Assembly (NCBI GenBank): GCA_022567775.1
Contig: JADFGH010000074.1
Coordinates: 1 to 8,985, forward strand
Origin: Pseudomonadota bacterium
GTDB lineage: Bacteria > Pseudomonadota > Gammaproteobacteria > Steroidobacterales > Woeseiaceae
Reading direction: 5' to 3'
Length of the DNA stretch: 8,985 bases
Notes under the pieces: generated by a model
Told to the model about the DNA's origin: nothing
Databases searched by the model: none
What the model saw: only the letters and a program-made list of their open reading frames with translations
Program-made: the position numbers and the translations under genes
Shown: positions 1 through 7,326 of the stretch, piece by piece
Layout of the letters: the number at the start of each line of letters is the position of its first letter
Numbering within the stretch: the first letter of the stretch is position 1

Positions 1-2458
1 TATAGGACAGACCTACGTCCATCAGGGTTCGCAGTTTCCTTGCAACGACGGGCACGTTCCTGAAAAACGCCGACGCATCTTCAACGGTCATATCCAGGAC
101 TTCGTGAATGTTCCTGCCCTTGTAGCGGATCTCCAGCGTCTCACGGTTGTAGCGCTTCTCGCGGCAAACGTCGCAGGGAACATAGATGTCCGGCAGGAAG
201 TGCATCTCGACCTTGATGACGCCGTCTCCCTGGCAGGCCTCGCAGCGCCCGCCTTTGACATTGAAACTGAATCGGCCGGGCAGGTATCCGCGCGAGCGTG
301 CCTCCGGAGTACCGGCAAACAGTTCCCGAATCGGCGTAAACAATCCACTGTAGGTCGCGGGATTGGATCTTGGCGTTCTGCCAATCGGGCTTTGACTGAT
401 GTCGATGACCCGATCGACAAACTCAAGACCCGTAATTTCGTCATGTGGCGCCGGGTTCCGGCTGTTTCGATTCAGCGTTTCTGCGACGGCTTTGTACAAG
501 GTGTCATTGATCAGGGTCGATTTGCCGGATCCCGAAACGCCGGTGACGCAGGTCATCAGCCCGAGCGGAATCGAGACGTCGATATTCTTCAGATTGTTTC
601 CCCTTGCGCCCCTTATCCGCAACTGGCGAGAAGTGTCTGCGCTGGTGCGCTGGTCGGGTACGGCAATTGAACGTCTGCCTGACAGGTACTGGCCGGTCAG
701 GGATCGCGGTTCCTGCATGATGGTTGCCGGAGGCCCCGCAGCCACGATCTGGCCGCCGTGCACGCCGGCCCCCGGCCCGAGGTCGACCACATAATCTGCG
801 GTGAGGATCGCCTCTTCGTCATGTTCAACCATGATCACTGTATTGCCGATGTCACGCAGATGCAGCAATGTTCCCAGCAAACGCTGGTTGTCCCGTTGAT
901 GCAAACCGATTGAAGGCTCATCGAGAATGTACATGACACCAACCAGGCCGGAACCGATCTGACTGGCGAGACGTATGCGTTGTGCTTCACCGCCGGACAG
1001 GGTTTCAGCGCTGCGGTTTAACGAGAGGTAGTCGAGGCCGACGTCGCTGAGGAAACCGAGGCGGTGGCCGATTTCTTTCACGATTTTGTCGGCGATCGTG
1101 CCCCGCCAGCCGTCGAGTTGCAGTGATTCGAAAAAACTCCGGGCATGGCCAACCGACATATCGCTGATCTCCGGCAGCGACAAGTCAGTGATGAATACGT
1201 TTCGCGCGGAGCGATTCAGGCGGGTACCCGCGCACTCTGGGCATGGCCGGCTGTTCAGGAAGCGCGCCAGTTCCTCGCGAACGGCGCTCGACTCCGTTTC
1301 CCGGTAGCGGCGGTCCAGGTTTGGAATCACGCCTTCGAAACGATGCAGTTGCTTGATTTCCATGCCCCGCGAATTCGCGTATCGAAATTCGACTTTTTCC
1401 TTGCCGCTGCCAAACAAAACGATTTGTCGAATTTCTTCGGTCAGTTCATTGAACGGTGTTTCGATATCAAACTTGTAGTGCGCCGCGAGGCTCTGGATCA
1501 TCTGGAAGTAATACGTTGTCTTTCGATCCCAGCCGCGAATCGCGCCACCGGCCAGCGACAGGTCGGAATTGACGACTACACGGTCCGGGTCGAAAAACTG
1601 TTTGACGCCGAGACCGTCGCAACCGGAGCAAGCGCCTGTCGGGTTGTTGAATGAGAACAGCCGTGGTTCGAGTTCGGTCAGGCTGTAGCCGCAGATGTTG
1701 CAGGCGAAGCGATCCGAGAAGACCAGTTCCTCTTTGTCTTTTTCTTCCATGAATCCAATACGCGCGGCCCCGTCGGCAAGGCGCAGCGCCGTTTCAAAGG
1801 ACTCAGCCAGGCGCTGTTTCATGTCAGCTTTGACCTTGAAGCGGTCCACGACCGCATCGATATTGTGTTTACGCCGCAGGTCCAGCTTCGGTGGGTCGTC
1901 CAGCTCGTAGACTTCGCCGTTGATTCGTGCGCGGATAAAACCCTGTGCCTGCAGGTCCTGCATGAGCTGCACATGCTCGCCTTTGCGTCCAACGACCACC
2001 GGCGCCAGCAACATCAGTCGGCTGCCCTCTGGCATTGCGAGCACCTGGTCGACCATCTGGCTTATCGTCTGCGCCTCAAGCGTCACCCCATGGTCCGGGC
2101 AACGTGGTATGCCGGCCCTGGCAAACAGAAGACGCAGGTAATCGTAAATTTCGGTCACGGTGCCGACCGTCGAGCGCGGATTATGCGAGGTGGATTTTTG
2201 CTCGATTGAGATGGCCGGCGACAAACCGTCGATATGATCGACGTCGGGTTTTTCCATCATCGACAGGAATTGCCGGGCGTAGGCAGACAGGGACTCGACA
2301 TAACGGCGCTGACCTTCGGCATAGATAGTGTCGAATGCGAGCGACGATTTACCGGAGCCCGAGAGGCCGGTGAACACGATCAGCTTATCCCGCGGCAAAC
2401 TGATGTCGATATTTTTCAGGTTGTGCGTTCGCGCGCCGCGAATTTCGATTGATTTCAT
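1..2458 (-). CDS. uvrA: UvrABC excinuclease subunit A, C-terminus cut off by the window edge
   Basis: Damage-recognition ATPase of nucleotide excision repair; it forms a dimer and loads UvrB onto lesions in the cytoplasm. The minus strand reads without a stop from ATG at 2458 to the left edge, giving 819 codons of a protein usually about 940 residues long, so roughly 120 C-terminal residues, including the second ABC signature and Walker B, lie outside. Seen in order: N-terminus [16 protein letters not shown]; Walker [10 protein letters not shown] at residues 31-39; first zinc module C253/C256/C277/C280; ABC signature LSGGE at about 487-491; second Walker [10 protein letters not shown] from residue 640 (lysine 646); second zinc module C739/C742/C762/C765. 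Spacing matches E. coli UvrA almost residue for residue, and I saw no frameshift. No clear Shine-Dalgarno precedes the ATG. It is divergent from the MFS gene, and a LexA-like site lies about 28 bases upstream. The family and start are near certain. Confidence 0.97.
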   Translation of the reverse strand, partial: MKSIEIRGARTHNLKNIDISLPRDKLIVFTGLSGSGKSSLAFDTIYAEGQRRYVESLSAYARQFLSMMEKPDVDHIDGLSPAISIEQKSTSHNPRSTVGTVTEIYDYLRLLFARAGIPRCPDHGVTLEAQTISQMVDQVLAMPEGSRLMLLAPVVVGRKGEHVQLMQDLQAQGFIRARINGEVYELDDPPKLDLRRKHNIDAVVDRFKVKADMKQRLAESFETALRLADGAARIGFMEEKDKEELVFSDRFACNICGYSLTELEPRLFSFNNPTGACSGCDGLGVKQFFDPDRVVVNSDLSLAGGAIRGWDRKTTYYFQMIQSLAAHYKFDIETPFNELTEEIRQIVLFGSGKEKVEFRYANSRGMEIKQLHRFEGVIPNLDRRYRETESSAVREELARFLNSRPCPECAGTRLNRSARNVFITDLSLPEISDMSVGHARSFFESLQLDGWRGTIADKIVKEIGHRLGFLSDVGLDYLSLNRSAETLSGGEAQRIRLASQIGSGLVGVMYILDEPSIGLHQRDNQRLLGTLLHLRDIGNTVIMVEHDEEAILTADYVVDLGPGAGVHGGQIVAAGPPATIMQEPRSLTGQYLSGRRSIAVPDQRTSADTSRQLRIRGARGNNLKNIDVSIPLGLMTCVTGVSGSGKSTLINDTLYKAVAETLNRNSRNPAPHDEITGLEFVDRVIDISQSPIGRTPRSNPATYSGLFTPIRELFAGTPEARSRGYLPGRFSFNVKGGRCEACQGDGVIKVEMHFLPDIYVPCDVCREKRYNRETLEIRYKGRNIHEVLDMTVEDASAFFRNVPVVARKLRTLMDVGLSY

Positions 2459-2486
2459 GGGTGTTCTGCAGTGAACGGCAAACAAC

Positions 2487-2502
2487 CTGTTAATATACGC
2501 CG
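2487..2502 (-). promoter_or_regulatory. Candidate LexA (SOS) box in the uvrA promoter region
   Basis: The plus strand reads CTGTTAATATACGCCG, which agrees at 11 of 16 positions with the E. coli consensus CTGTATATATATACAG. The left half CTGT and the central AT alternation are kept; the right half is degraded (CCG instead of CAG). A weak minus-strand -10 (TATATT, complement of 2492-2497) overlaps it, which would place the uvrA transcript start about 26 bases before the ATG; no good -35 is visible. uvrA is a known LexA target in E. coli, which makes the position sensible, but the match alone is modest. The rest of 2459-2544 holds only an 8-base direct repeat TACGCCGC (2496-2503 and 2510-2517). 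Confidence 0.33.
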
Positions 2503-2544
2503 CCGCGCGTACGCCGCGCAAAGGCAGTGTCTTCCTAAGAATAG

Positions 2545-3723
2545 ATGAGCAAGCAAGTAAGCCAGTTTTTTGCCGTAATGCTGCCCATCGAACGGCGAGC
2601 CGTAACGGTAATTGCGCTCATGGCGATGTGCCGCATGTTCGGCTTATTCGCGTTGCTGCCGGTTCTTGCGCTTTATGCCGCCGATCTGCAGGATGCCACA
2701 CCAACGCTGATCGGTCTGGCGGTAGGCGCTTATGGCCTGACTCAGGCCGCGTTGCAAATTCCCTTCGGCGCAATCTCGGACCGGATCGGACGGGTGCCGG
2801 TCATCCTCTTCGGACTCGCGCTATTCGCGGCAGGCAGTATTTTCGCGGCACAGAGCGATAGTATTTACGGTGTCATTGCTGGTCGCCTGTTGCAGGGTGC
2901 GGGCGCTATCTCGGCTACCCTGACTGCGCTCCTTGCCGATGCCACGCGGGAAGAGATTCGAACGCGCACGATGGCTGTGTTAGGCATCGCGATCGGCAGT
3001 TCATTTCTCCTGGCGCTCATCATCGGCCCGGTCATCGCGGCTACCAGTGGTGTGCGGATGCTATTCTGGCTTGCGGCGGTGCTGGCAGCGGTCGCTGCCC
3101 TGCTCTTGTTGCTGCTACCCCGCGGGATCGAGAAGCCGGCTGAGCTGCCGGATCGCCGGATCCGTGCAGCATTCAGGCCGGAACTGCTGCGGCTCGACTT
3201 TTACATTTTTGTCCTGCATGCGTTGTTGACCGCAAGCTTCGTGGCGTTGCCATTCCTGCTTCGCGATGAGCTTCACCTGGCCCTTACTGATCACTGGCAG
3301 ATCTACGTCGGCGCACTCCTGGCGTCGCTACTGGGTACGGTGCCACTGATCTTTGCAGATGAACGCAAGGGCAAGTCGTCGACACTCACGATAGCGATCC
3401 TGTTGCTCGTGTCGGGACAGCTCATGCTGGCGATCGGCGGGTTCAATCTGACGATCGTCTTTGTCGCACTTGCGGTATTTTTCGCAGGGTTCAATTTCCT
3501 GGAGGCCGGGTTGCCGGCGAGGCTTTCAATCCGCGCCTCGGGCGACCTGCGTGGTGCATCGCTTGGCGTGTTTTCGAGTTCCCAGTTTCTCGGGGCATTT
3601 GCCGGCGGCCTGATCGGCGGCCGGTTCCTTGCCGGCGGCGACCCGTCTGCGGTTTTCGCCGTCTGCGCCTTGCTGGCGGGGGCGTGGCTGGTCGTGCACA
3701 GACTCGCCGCTGACACAGGCTAA
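2545..3723 (+). CDS. YajR-like major facilitator superfamily transporter without the C-terminal domain
   Basis: Inner-membrane secondary transporter, 392 residues, very hydrophobic, consistent with 12 membrane helices. MFS motif A is seen after helix 2 as GAISDRIGR at residues 75-83 (D79, R80, R83). Stretches such as [40 protein letters not shown] and [11 protein letters not shown] resemble E. coli YajR closely. E. coli YajR is about 454 residues and carries a soluble C-terminal domain after helix 12; this protein stops right after the last helix. The substrate is unknown, and drug efflux would be a guess. ATG 2545 has only a weak upstream purine run (TAAGAA); an in-frame ATG at 2578 (before LPIERRAV) is an alternative that also lacks a Shine-Dalgarno. 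It lies divergent from uvrA and 111 bases ahead of ssb, the order known in Pseudomonas. Confidence 0.88.
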   Translation: MSKQVSQFFAVMLPIERRAVTVIALMAMCRMFGLFALLPVLALYAADLQDATPTLIGLAVGAYGLTQAALQIPFGAISDRIGRVPVILFGLALFAAGSIFAAQSDSIYGVIAGRLLQGAGAISATLTALLADATREEIRTRTMAVLGIAIGSSFLLALIIGPVIAATSGVRMLFWLAAVLAAVAALLLLLLPRGIEKPAELPDRRIRAAFRPELLRLDFYIFVLHALLTASFVALPFLLRDELHLALTDHWQIYVGALLASLLGTVPLIFADERKGKSSTLTIAILLLVSGQLMLAIGGFNLTIVFVALAVFFAGFNFLEAGLPARLSIRASGDLRGASLGVFSSSQFLGAFAGGLIGGRFLAGGDPSAVFAVCALLAGAWLVVHRLAADTG

Positions 3724-3772
3724 AACAGGTGTTTCTGCCTGATTTCAGGCTGGTATTTAATAAGTCAGGCCC

Positions 3773-3834
3773 TACAATACTTACCCCCTGCCGTAGAAGG
3801 CGGGATCATCAAATAATCATCACAGGGGACCACA
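3773..3834 (+). promoter_or_regulatory. Probable ssb promoter -10 and structured leader
   Basis: TACAAT at 3773-3778 is a good -10 hexamer; the -35 position holds only CTGGTA, a poor match. Transcription would begin near 3785, giving a leader of about 50 nt. In that leader CCCCTG (3785-3790) is perfectly complementary to CAGGGG (3823-3828), which contains the core of the Shine-Dalgarno, while CCTGCC (3787-3792) can instead pair with GGCGGG (3799-3804) around a 6-base loop with one G-U pair. The two stems share bases and cannot form together. A direct repeat ATCATCA (3805-3811 and 3816-3822) lies between. The -10 and pairings are read directly from the sequence; a regulatory role is inference. 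Confidence 0.45.
3824..3829 (+). promoter_or_regulatory. Strong Shine-Dalgarno of ssb
   Basis: AGGGGA lies 5 bases before ATG 3835. It is the clearest ribosome binding site in the window and fixes the ssb start. Confidence 0.8.
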
Positions 3835-4281
3835 ATGGCCCGCGGAGTAAACAAAGTAATCCTCGTTGGCAATCTCGGGAACGATCCGGACACCCGTTAC
3901 ATGCCAAGCGGATCTGCCGTCACAAACTTGAGCGTGGCGACCAATGAATCGTGGAAGGACAAGGAGACCGGCGAGCAAAAAGACCGCACAGAGTGGCATA
4001 AAGTCGCAATGTTCGGACGCCTGGCGGAGATCGCAGCCGAATACCTGAGAAAAGGATCCCAGGTGTATATCGAGGGCAAGCTGCGGACTCGCAAATGGCA
4101 GGATAAGGATGGCAACGATCGCTGGACGACTGAAATCATCGCTGATGAAATGCAGATGCTCGGTGGCCGCATGGACAGCGGTGCACCTGCGATGAATGAT
4201 CGAGCGCCACCATCGGCGCCACCATCGGCGCCACCGCCCAAGGGTGGATCCGACGACTTCGACGACGACATACCGTTCTAG
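3835..4281 (+). CDS. ssb: Single-stranded DNA-binding protein SSB
   Basis: Homotetrameric protein that coats single-stranded DNA in replication, recombination and repair, and recruits partners through its C-terminal tip. The OB-fold spans about residues 1-110: [19 protein letters not shown] at the N-terminus, with DNA-stacking aromatics W40, W54, F60 and W88 at the same numbers as in E. coli SSB. A short disordered linker (about 111-140) contains APPS repeats, and the acidic tip DFDDDIPF (141-148) is intact. At 148 residues it is shorter than E. coli SSB (178), the difference lying in the linker. The start is fixed by the strong Shine-Dalgarno and by homology. It is followed after 7 bases by the miaB GTG, so the two are probably co-transcribed and may be translationally coupled. 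No LexA box is seen in front of ssb. Confidence 0.97.
   Translation: MARGVNKVILVGNLGNDPDTRYMPSGSAVTNLSVATNESWKDKETGEQKDRTEWHKVAMFGRLAEIAAEYLRKGSQVYIEGKLRTRKWQDKDGNDRWTTEIIADEMQMLGGRMDSGAPAMNDRAPPSAPPSAPPPKGGSDDFDDDIPF
4204..4238 (+). repeat. 12-bp in-frame tandem repeat in the SSB linker
   Basis: The unit GCGCCACCATCG is present twice in perfect copies (4204-4215 and 4216-4227), followed by a partial third copy that diverges after GCGCCACC. It encodes [12 protein letters not shown] in the disordered linker. The length is a multiple of three, so copy-number change would lengthen or shorten the linker without a frameshift. Confidence 0.85.
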
Positions 4282-4288
4282 AGAGCCT

Positions 4289-5629
4289 GTGAACAACAAG
4301 CTCTACATCAAGACCATGGGCTGCCAGATGAACGAGTACGACTCGGAGAAGATGGCGGATATCCTGCGAGAATCACATGGCTATGAGTTAACGGCAAGTC
4401 CGGAGGACGCGGACCTGTTGCTGGTCAATACCTGTTCGATCCGGGAAAAGGCGCAGGAGAAGGTCTTTTCTGAGCTCGGCCGCTGGCGGGCATGGAAGGA
4501 AAAACGGCCCGAAATCATGATTGGCGTCGGCGGCTGCGTCGCAAGCCAGGAGGGCGAGGGCATTACTAAGCGTGCGCCGTTCGTTGACATGGTGTTTGGA
4601 CCGCAAACGCTGCATCGATTGCCACAAATGGTTGATGATGTTCGAGAAAAAGGACGGCCGGTGGTCGATATTTCGTTTCCGGAGATAGAAAAGTTTGACT
4701 GCCTTCCGGAACCGCGGGCCGAAGGGCCGACCGCCTTTGTTTCCATCATGGAAGGCTGCAGCAAATACTGCACGTTTTGCGTCGTTCCGTATACGCGCGG
4801 TGAAGAAATCAGCCGGCCGCTCGACGATGTGGTAACAGAAGCAGCTAATCTTGCGGCGCAGGGGGTCCGGGAAATAAATATGCTGGGTCAGAACGTCAAC
4901 GCGTATCTCGGCCCAATGCATGACGGTCAGATAGCGGATCTGGCGACACTGATTTATTACATTGACGCGATTGATGGTATCGATCGCATCCGCTTTACGA
5001 CTTCACACCCGCGCGAGTTCACCGATAGCCTGATTCAGGCGTATGCAGAAATTCCGAAACTGGCGAATTTCCTGCACCTGCCGGTACAGCACGGGGCAGA
5101 TCGGATACTTTCGCGCATGAAACGTGGTTACACGGCGATCGAATACAAGCAGAAAATTCGCAAGCTCAGGGAGGTTCGGCCGGACATTTCGATTTCGTCG
5201 GACTTCATCGTCGGATTCCCGGGCGAAACGGACCGCGATTTCGAAGCGACAATGCAGCTGATCGCTGATGTCGGATTCGACCAGTCTTTCAGTTTCATTT
5301 ACAGCGCACGGCCGGGAACGCCAGCGGCCAGTTTTGCCGATGCAACACCGATGGCAGTCAAGAAAGAGCGGCTGAGTATTTTGCAGGCACGGATCAACCG
5401 GCAGGCCATGGAAATCAGCCGCGCCATGGTTGGCTCGGTGCAGTCAGTACTGGCCGAGAGGCCGTCCAAAAAAGACGCCAGGCAGCTTGCCGGGCGTACT
5501 GAGAACATGCGCTGGGTCAATTTCGACGGACATCCGTCGGCAATCGGCCAGTTCGTCGACGTTTTGATTACCGAAGCGCTGCCGAACTCCTTACGTGGCC
5601 GCCTGGTCAACATTCGCGCGGTGGCTTGA
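4289..5629 (+). CDS. miaB: tRNA-2-methylthio-N6-dimethylallyladenosine synthase MiaB
   Basis: Radical SAM methylthiotransferase that converts i6A37 to ms2i6A37 in tRNAs reading UNN codons, using two [4Fe-4S] clusters. From GTG 4289 the protein has 446 residues. The N-terminal MTTase domain carries C12 (in [12 protein letters not shown]), C49 ([12 protein letters not shown]) and C83 (VGGCVAS). The radical SAM motif CSKYCTFC gives C157/C161/C164, identical in numbering to E. coli. A TRAM domain covers about residues 378-443. The reading frame is open upstream to ATG 4196, but that would add 31 Arg/His-rich residues encoded inside ssb; the GTG start gives [12 protein letters not shown], matching the family N-terminus. 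The Shine-Dalgarno is weak (AGAG at 4282-4285, overlapping the spacer after ssb), consistent with coupling to ssb translation. Confidence 0.97.
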   Translation: MNNKLYIKTMGCQMNEYDSEKMADILRESHGYELTASPEDADLLLVNTCSIREKAQEKVFSELGRWRAWKEKRPEIMIGVGGCVASQEGEGITKRAPFVDMVFGPQTLHRLPQMVDDVREKGRPVVDISFPEIEKFDCLPEPRAEGPTAFVSIMEGCSKYCTFCVVPYTRGEEISRPLDDVVTEAANLAAQGVREINMLGQNVNAYLGPMHDGQIADLATLIYYIDAIDGIDRIRFTTSHPREFTDSLIQAYAEIPKLANFLHLPVQHGADRILSRMKRGYTAIEYKQKIRKLREVRPDISISSDFIVGFPGETDRDFEATMQLIADVGFDQSFSFIYSARPGTPAASFADATPMAVKKERLSILQARINRQAMEISRAMVGSVQSVLAERPSKKDARQLAGRTENMRWVNFDGHPSAIGQFVDVLITEALPNSLRGRLVNIRAVA

Positions 5630-5638
5630 GTGACTGGC

Positions 5639-5669
5639 CGTCAAATCGTGAACTTTTTCACTTCCATGT
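5639..5669 (+). promoter_or_regulatory. Weak heat-shock (sigma-32) promoter-like sequence before phoH
   Basis: CGTCAAA (5639-5645) and TTCCATGT (5662-5669), 16 bases apart, partly match the E. coli sigma-32 elements CTTGAAA (5 of 7) and CCCCATNT (5 of 7 defined positions). In E. coli the ybeZYX-lnt genes are heat-shock induced, so the place is right, but the match is weak and the spacing is at the long end. A small hairpin, GTGAA-CTTT-TTCAC (5648-5661), lies between the elements. Nothing else convincing is seen in 5630-5732 apart from the phoH Shine-Dalgarno. Confidence 0.2.
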
Positions 5670-5732
5670 CGCGTCCCGTAGCGGTAGGCTAAGTACTGAC
5701 GAACCAGATAACAGAGGACCAAACTTCAACCC

Positions 5733-6728
5733 TTGAACGCCGTAACAATATCCCGGGACCTGGTCCTGGAACCCGCCGATAATAACCGTCTTGCCAATCT
5801 CTGCGGTCAGTTTGACGAGCACATTCGTCAGATCGAGCGCCGCCTCAACGTAGAAATCGCCAGCCGCGGAAACCAGTTTCGCATCACCGGTAAGCCGGGT
5901 GCCGCGCAGATCGGACAAGACCTCATTCAATCTCTGTTTCGCCTGACAGATAGTGAGCGGCTGGATCCTGAGCGCGTGCATATCTGCTTGCAGGAAGTAG
6001 CCATGAACGATGGCGAAGTCGCAGAGCTTTCGGCAGTGCACGACGATGGCGACGAGAGTCTGTTCGAGATTCAGACGCGTCGCAAACTCGTCCGGGCGCG
6101 CGGCGCGAATCAGCGCGGCTATCTGAAAAACATCCGCGAACATGACCTCGCAATTGGTATCGGCCCGGCCGGCACCGGCAAGACCTATCTTGCCGTTGCC
6201 AGTGCGATTGATGCGCTTGAGAGCGAGCAGGTGCGCCGAATTATTCTGGTGCGGCCTGCTGTCGAAGCCGGTGAGCGCCTCGGATTCCTGCCCGGCGACC
6301 TGTCACAAAAAGTCGATCCTTATTTGCGACCAATGTATGACGCACTGTACGACATGTTGGGCCCGGAACAGGTCGGACGCATGATCGAGAAGAATCTGAT
6401 CGAAGTTGCGCCGTTGGCATTTATGCGCGGACGATCGCTGAACGATTCGTTTGTGCTTCTCGACGAAGCACAAAACACCAGTGTTGCACAGATGAAAATG
6501 TTCCTGACACGTATTGGCTTTGGCTCCCGAGCCGTCGTGACCGGTGATATCACGCAGATTGACCTGCCTGCCGGACAACAATCAGGTCTGAAGAATGCGG
6601 TCGAAATATTGAGTGATGTTGATGGAGTCGGGTTCACCTGGTTTACGCCAAACGATGTCGTTCGCCATGAGTTGGTGCAACGCATCGTCGAAGCATACGA
6701 GTCGGATGGCAACGGAAAACAACCCTGA
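5733..6728 (+). CDS. ybeZ: PhoH-family ATPase (YbeZ)
   Basis: Cytoplasmic P-loop NTPase of the PhoH family, 331 residues, thought to act with the neighbouring endoribonuclease YbeY in RNA metabolism. Walker A GPAGTGKT is at residues 144-151, and Walker B FVLLDEAQN is at 240-248 (D244, E245). The conserved blocks RPAVEAGERLGFLPGDLSQKVDPYLRPMYDAL, MRGRSLNDSF, KMFLTRIGFGS and VVTGDITQIDLP are intact. The N-terminal region (about 20-130) matches that of YbeZ. It is slightly shorter than E. coli YbeZ (346) because the charged C-terminal tail is missing. The start is TTG 5733: the frame is closed by TAA at 5709-5711, TTG is the first usable start codon, and it gives MNAVTISRDLVLEPADN, matching the family. 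AGAGGA (5713-5718) lies 14 bases upstream, further than ideal. The 3' end overlaps ybeY by 23 bases. Confidence 0.95.
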   Translation: MNAVTISRDLVLEPADNNRLANLCGQFDEHIRQIERRLNVEIASRGNQFRITGKPGAAQIGQDLIQSLFRLTDSERLDPERVHICLQEVAMNDGEVAELSAVHDDGDESLFEIQTRRKLVRARGANQRGYLKNIREHDLAIGIGPAGTGKTYLAVASAIDALESEQVRRIILVRPAVEAGERLGFLPGDLSQKVDPYLRPMYDALYDMLGPEQVGRMIEKNLIEVAPLAFMRGRSLNDSFVLLDEAQNTSVAQMKMFLTRIGFGSRAVVTGDITQIDLPAGQQSGLKNAVEILSDVDGVGFTWFTPNDVVRHELVQRIVEAYESDGNGKQP

Positions 6729-7230
6729 TTCGAATGGCTGCGCTCAACCGATCCAGGTTGATGTGCAGGTTGCGGCGGACGTGTCCAATGGTCCGGAAGA
6801 GGCGGACATTCGGGATTGGCTCGAGCAGGTTATTGCACAGGTTGGTCCTGATACGGCACGTAGTATCGAGATTTCAGTGAGAATCGTTGGTGAGGCGGAG
6901 GGCCGGGCACTGAACAAGCAGTTTCGTGCCAATGACAGTGCGACGAATGTCCTGTCATTTCCGCTACTGGACGCGGGCCTGGCCGATCTGCCGGACGAGA
7001 TGCCGCTGGCGTTGGGAGACATCGTTATTTGTGGACCGGTGGTGACGCGCGAGGCAAGCGAACAAGGCAAAAAATGTTCGGATCACTGGGCGCACATGCT
7101 GGTGCACGGCGCCCTGCACTTATTTGGATATGACCATGAGACGGATGTACAGGCGCAGGAAATGGAGACGCTGGAAATCCGTATTCTGGCGCTCGGTGGC
7201 GTAGGAAACCCCTATGAACCAGGAAAATGA
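6706..7230 (+). CDS. ybeY: Endoribonuclease YbeY (rRNA maturation factor)
   Basis: Zinc-dependent single-strand endoribonuclease involved in 16S rRNA 3'-end maturation and ribosome quality control; 174 residues. The UPF0054 signature is seen as HGALHLFGYDH: H134, H138 and H144 form the H-x3-H-x5-H metal site. The conserved arginine of the family is R74, just before DSATNVLSFP, and LGDIVIC precedes the active site. It is about 19 residues longer than E. coli YbeY (155), most of the excess at the N-terminus. ATG 6706 lies inside the end of phoH (23-base overlap), the sensible start because GTG 6763 would cut into the first beta-strand and ATG 6613 would add 31 residues wholly inside phoH with no similarity to the family. 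The overlap points to translational coupling with the PhoH ATPase. Confidence 0.95.
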   Translation: MATENNPDSNGCAQPIQVDVQVAADVSNGPEEADIRDWLEQVIAQVGPDTARSIEISVRIVGEAEGRALNKQFRANDSATNVLSFPLLDAGLADLPDEMPLALGDIVICGPVVTREASEQGKKCSDHWAHMLVHGALHLFGYDHETDVQAQEMETLEIRILALGGVGNPYEPGK

Positions 7231-7260
7231 GGCTTCATGCATTCGTGAGAAAATAGCTGC

Positions 7261-7269
7261 TGTTACAAT
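7261..7269 (+). promoter_or_regulatory. Extended -10 promoter candidate upstream of corC
   Basis: TGTTACAAT reads as TG-N-TACAAT, an extended -10 element, in the 96-base gap after ybeY. The -35 position (about 7242-7247, TTCGTG) is poor, as often tolerated with an extended -10. The transcript would begin near 7276, leaving a leader of about 51 nt before ATG 7327. That leader could fold into a GC-rich hairpin, GCCG-c-GG paired with CCCGGC (7278-7301). Confidence 0.45.
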
Positions 7270-7326
7270 GCAAGCATGCCGCGGGGCTCGAAAATCCCGG
7301 CAGCACAGGATGATCAGACAAACCAG

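Noticed and set aside
104..2452. Several plus-strand open frames across the first 2.4 kb (for example 104-670 and 1145-1654)
   Set aside because: They are antisense shadows of uvrA, whose frame is intact across the whole stretch; none resembles a known protein.
3737..3750. Hairpin GCCTG-ATTT-CAGGC just after the MFS stop, as a terminator
   Set aside because: The stem is only 5 pairs and is followed by TGGTATTT, not a T-run, so it is too weak to call a terminator.
3750..3768. CTG...CAG pair upstream of ssb as a LexA box
   Set aside because: The spacer between CTG and CAG is 13 bases; the gammaproteobacterial LexA box needs 10.
4196..4288. Upstream ATG extension of MiaB (31 extra residues rich in Arg and His)
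   Set aside because: It lies entirely within the 3' end of ssb in another frame, its composition reflects the proline/alanine linker repeats, and GTG 4289 gives the exact family N-terminus.
3820..4921. Long minus-strand open frames (3820-4299, 4388-4921)
   Set aside because: They lie opposite ssb and miaB, are explained by codon bias in the real genes, and have no ribosome binding sites or recognisable domains.
7276..7326. Longer CorC starting at ATG 7276
   Set aside because: It adds 17 residues not expected from the family, and the likely transcript start coincides with this ATG; kept only as an alternative.
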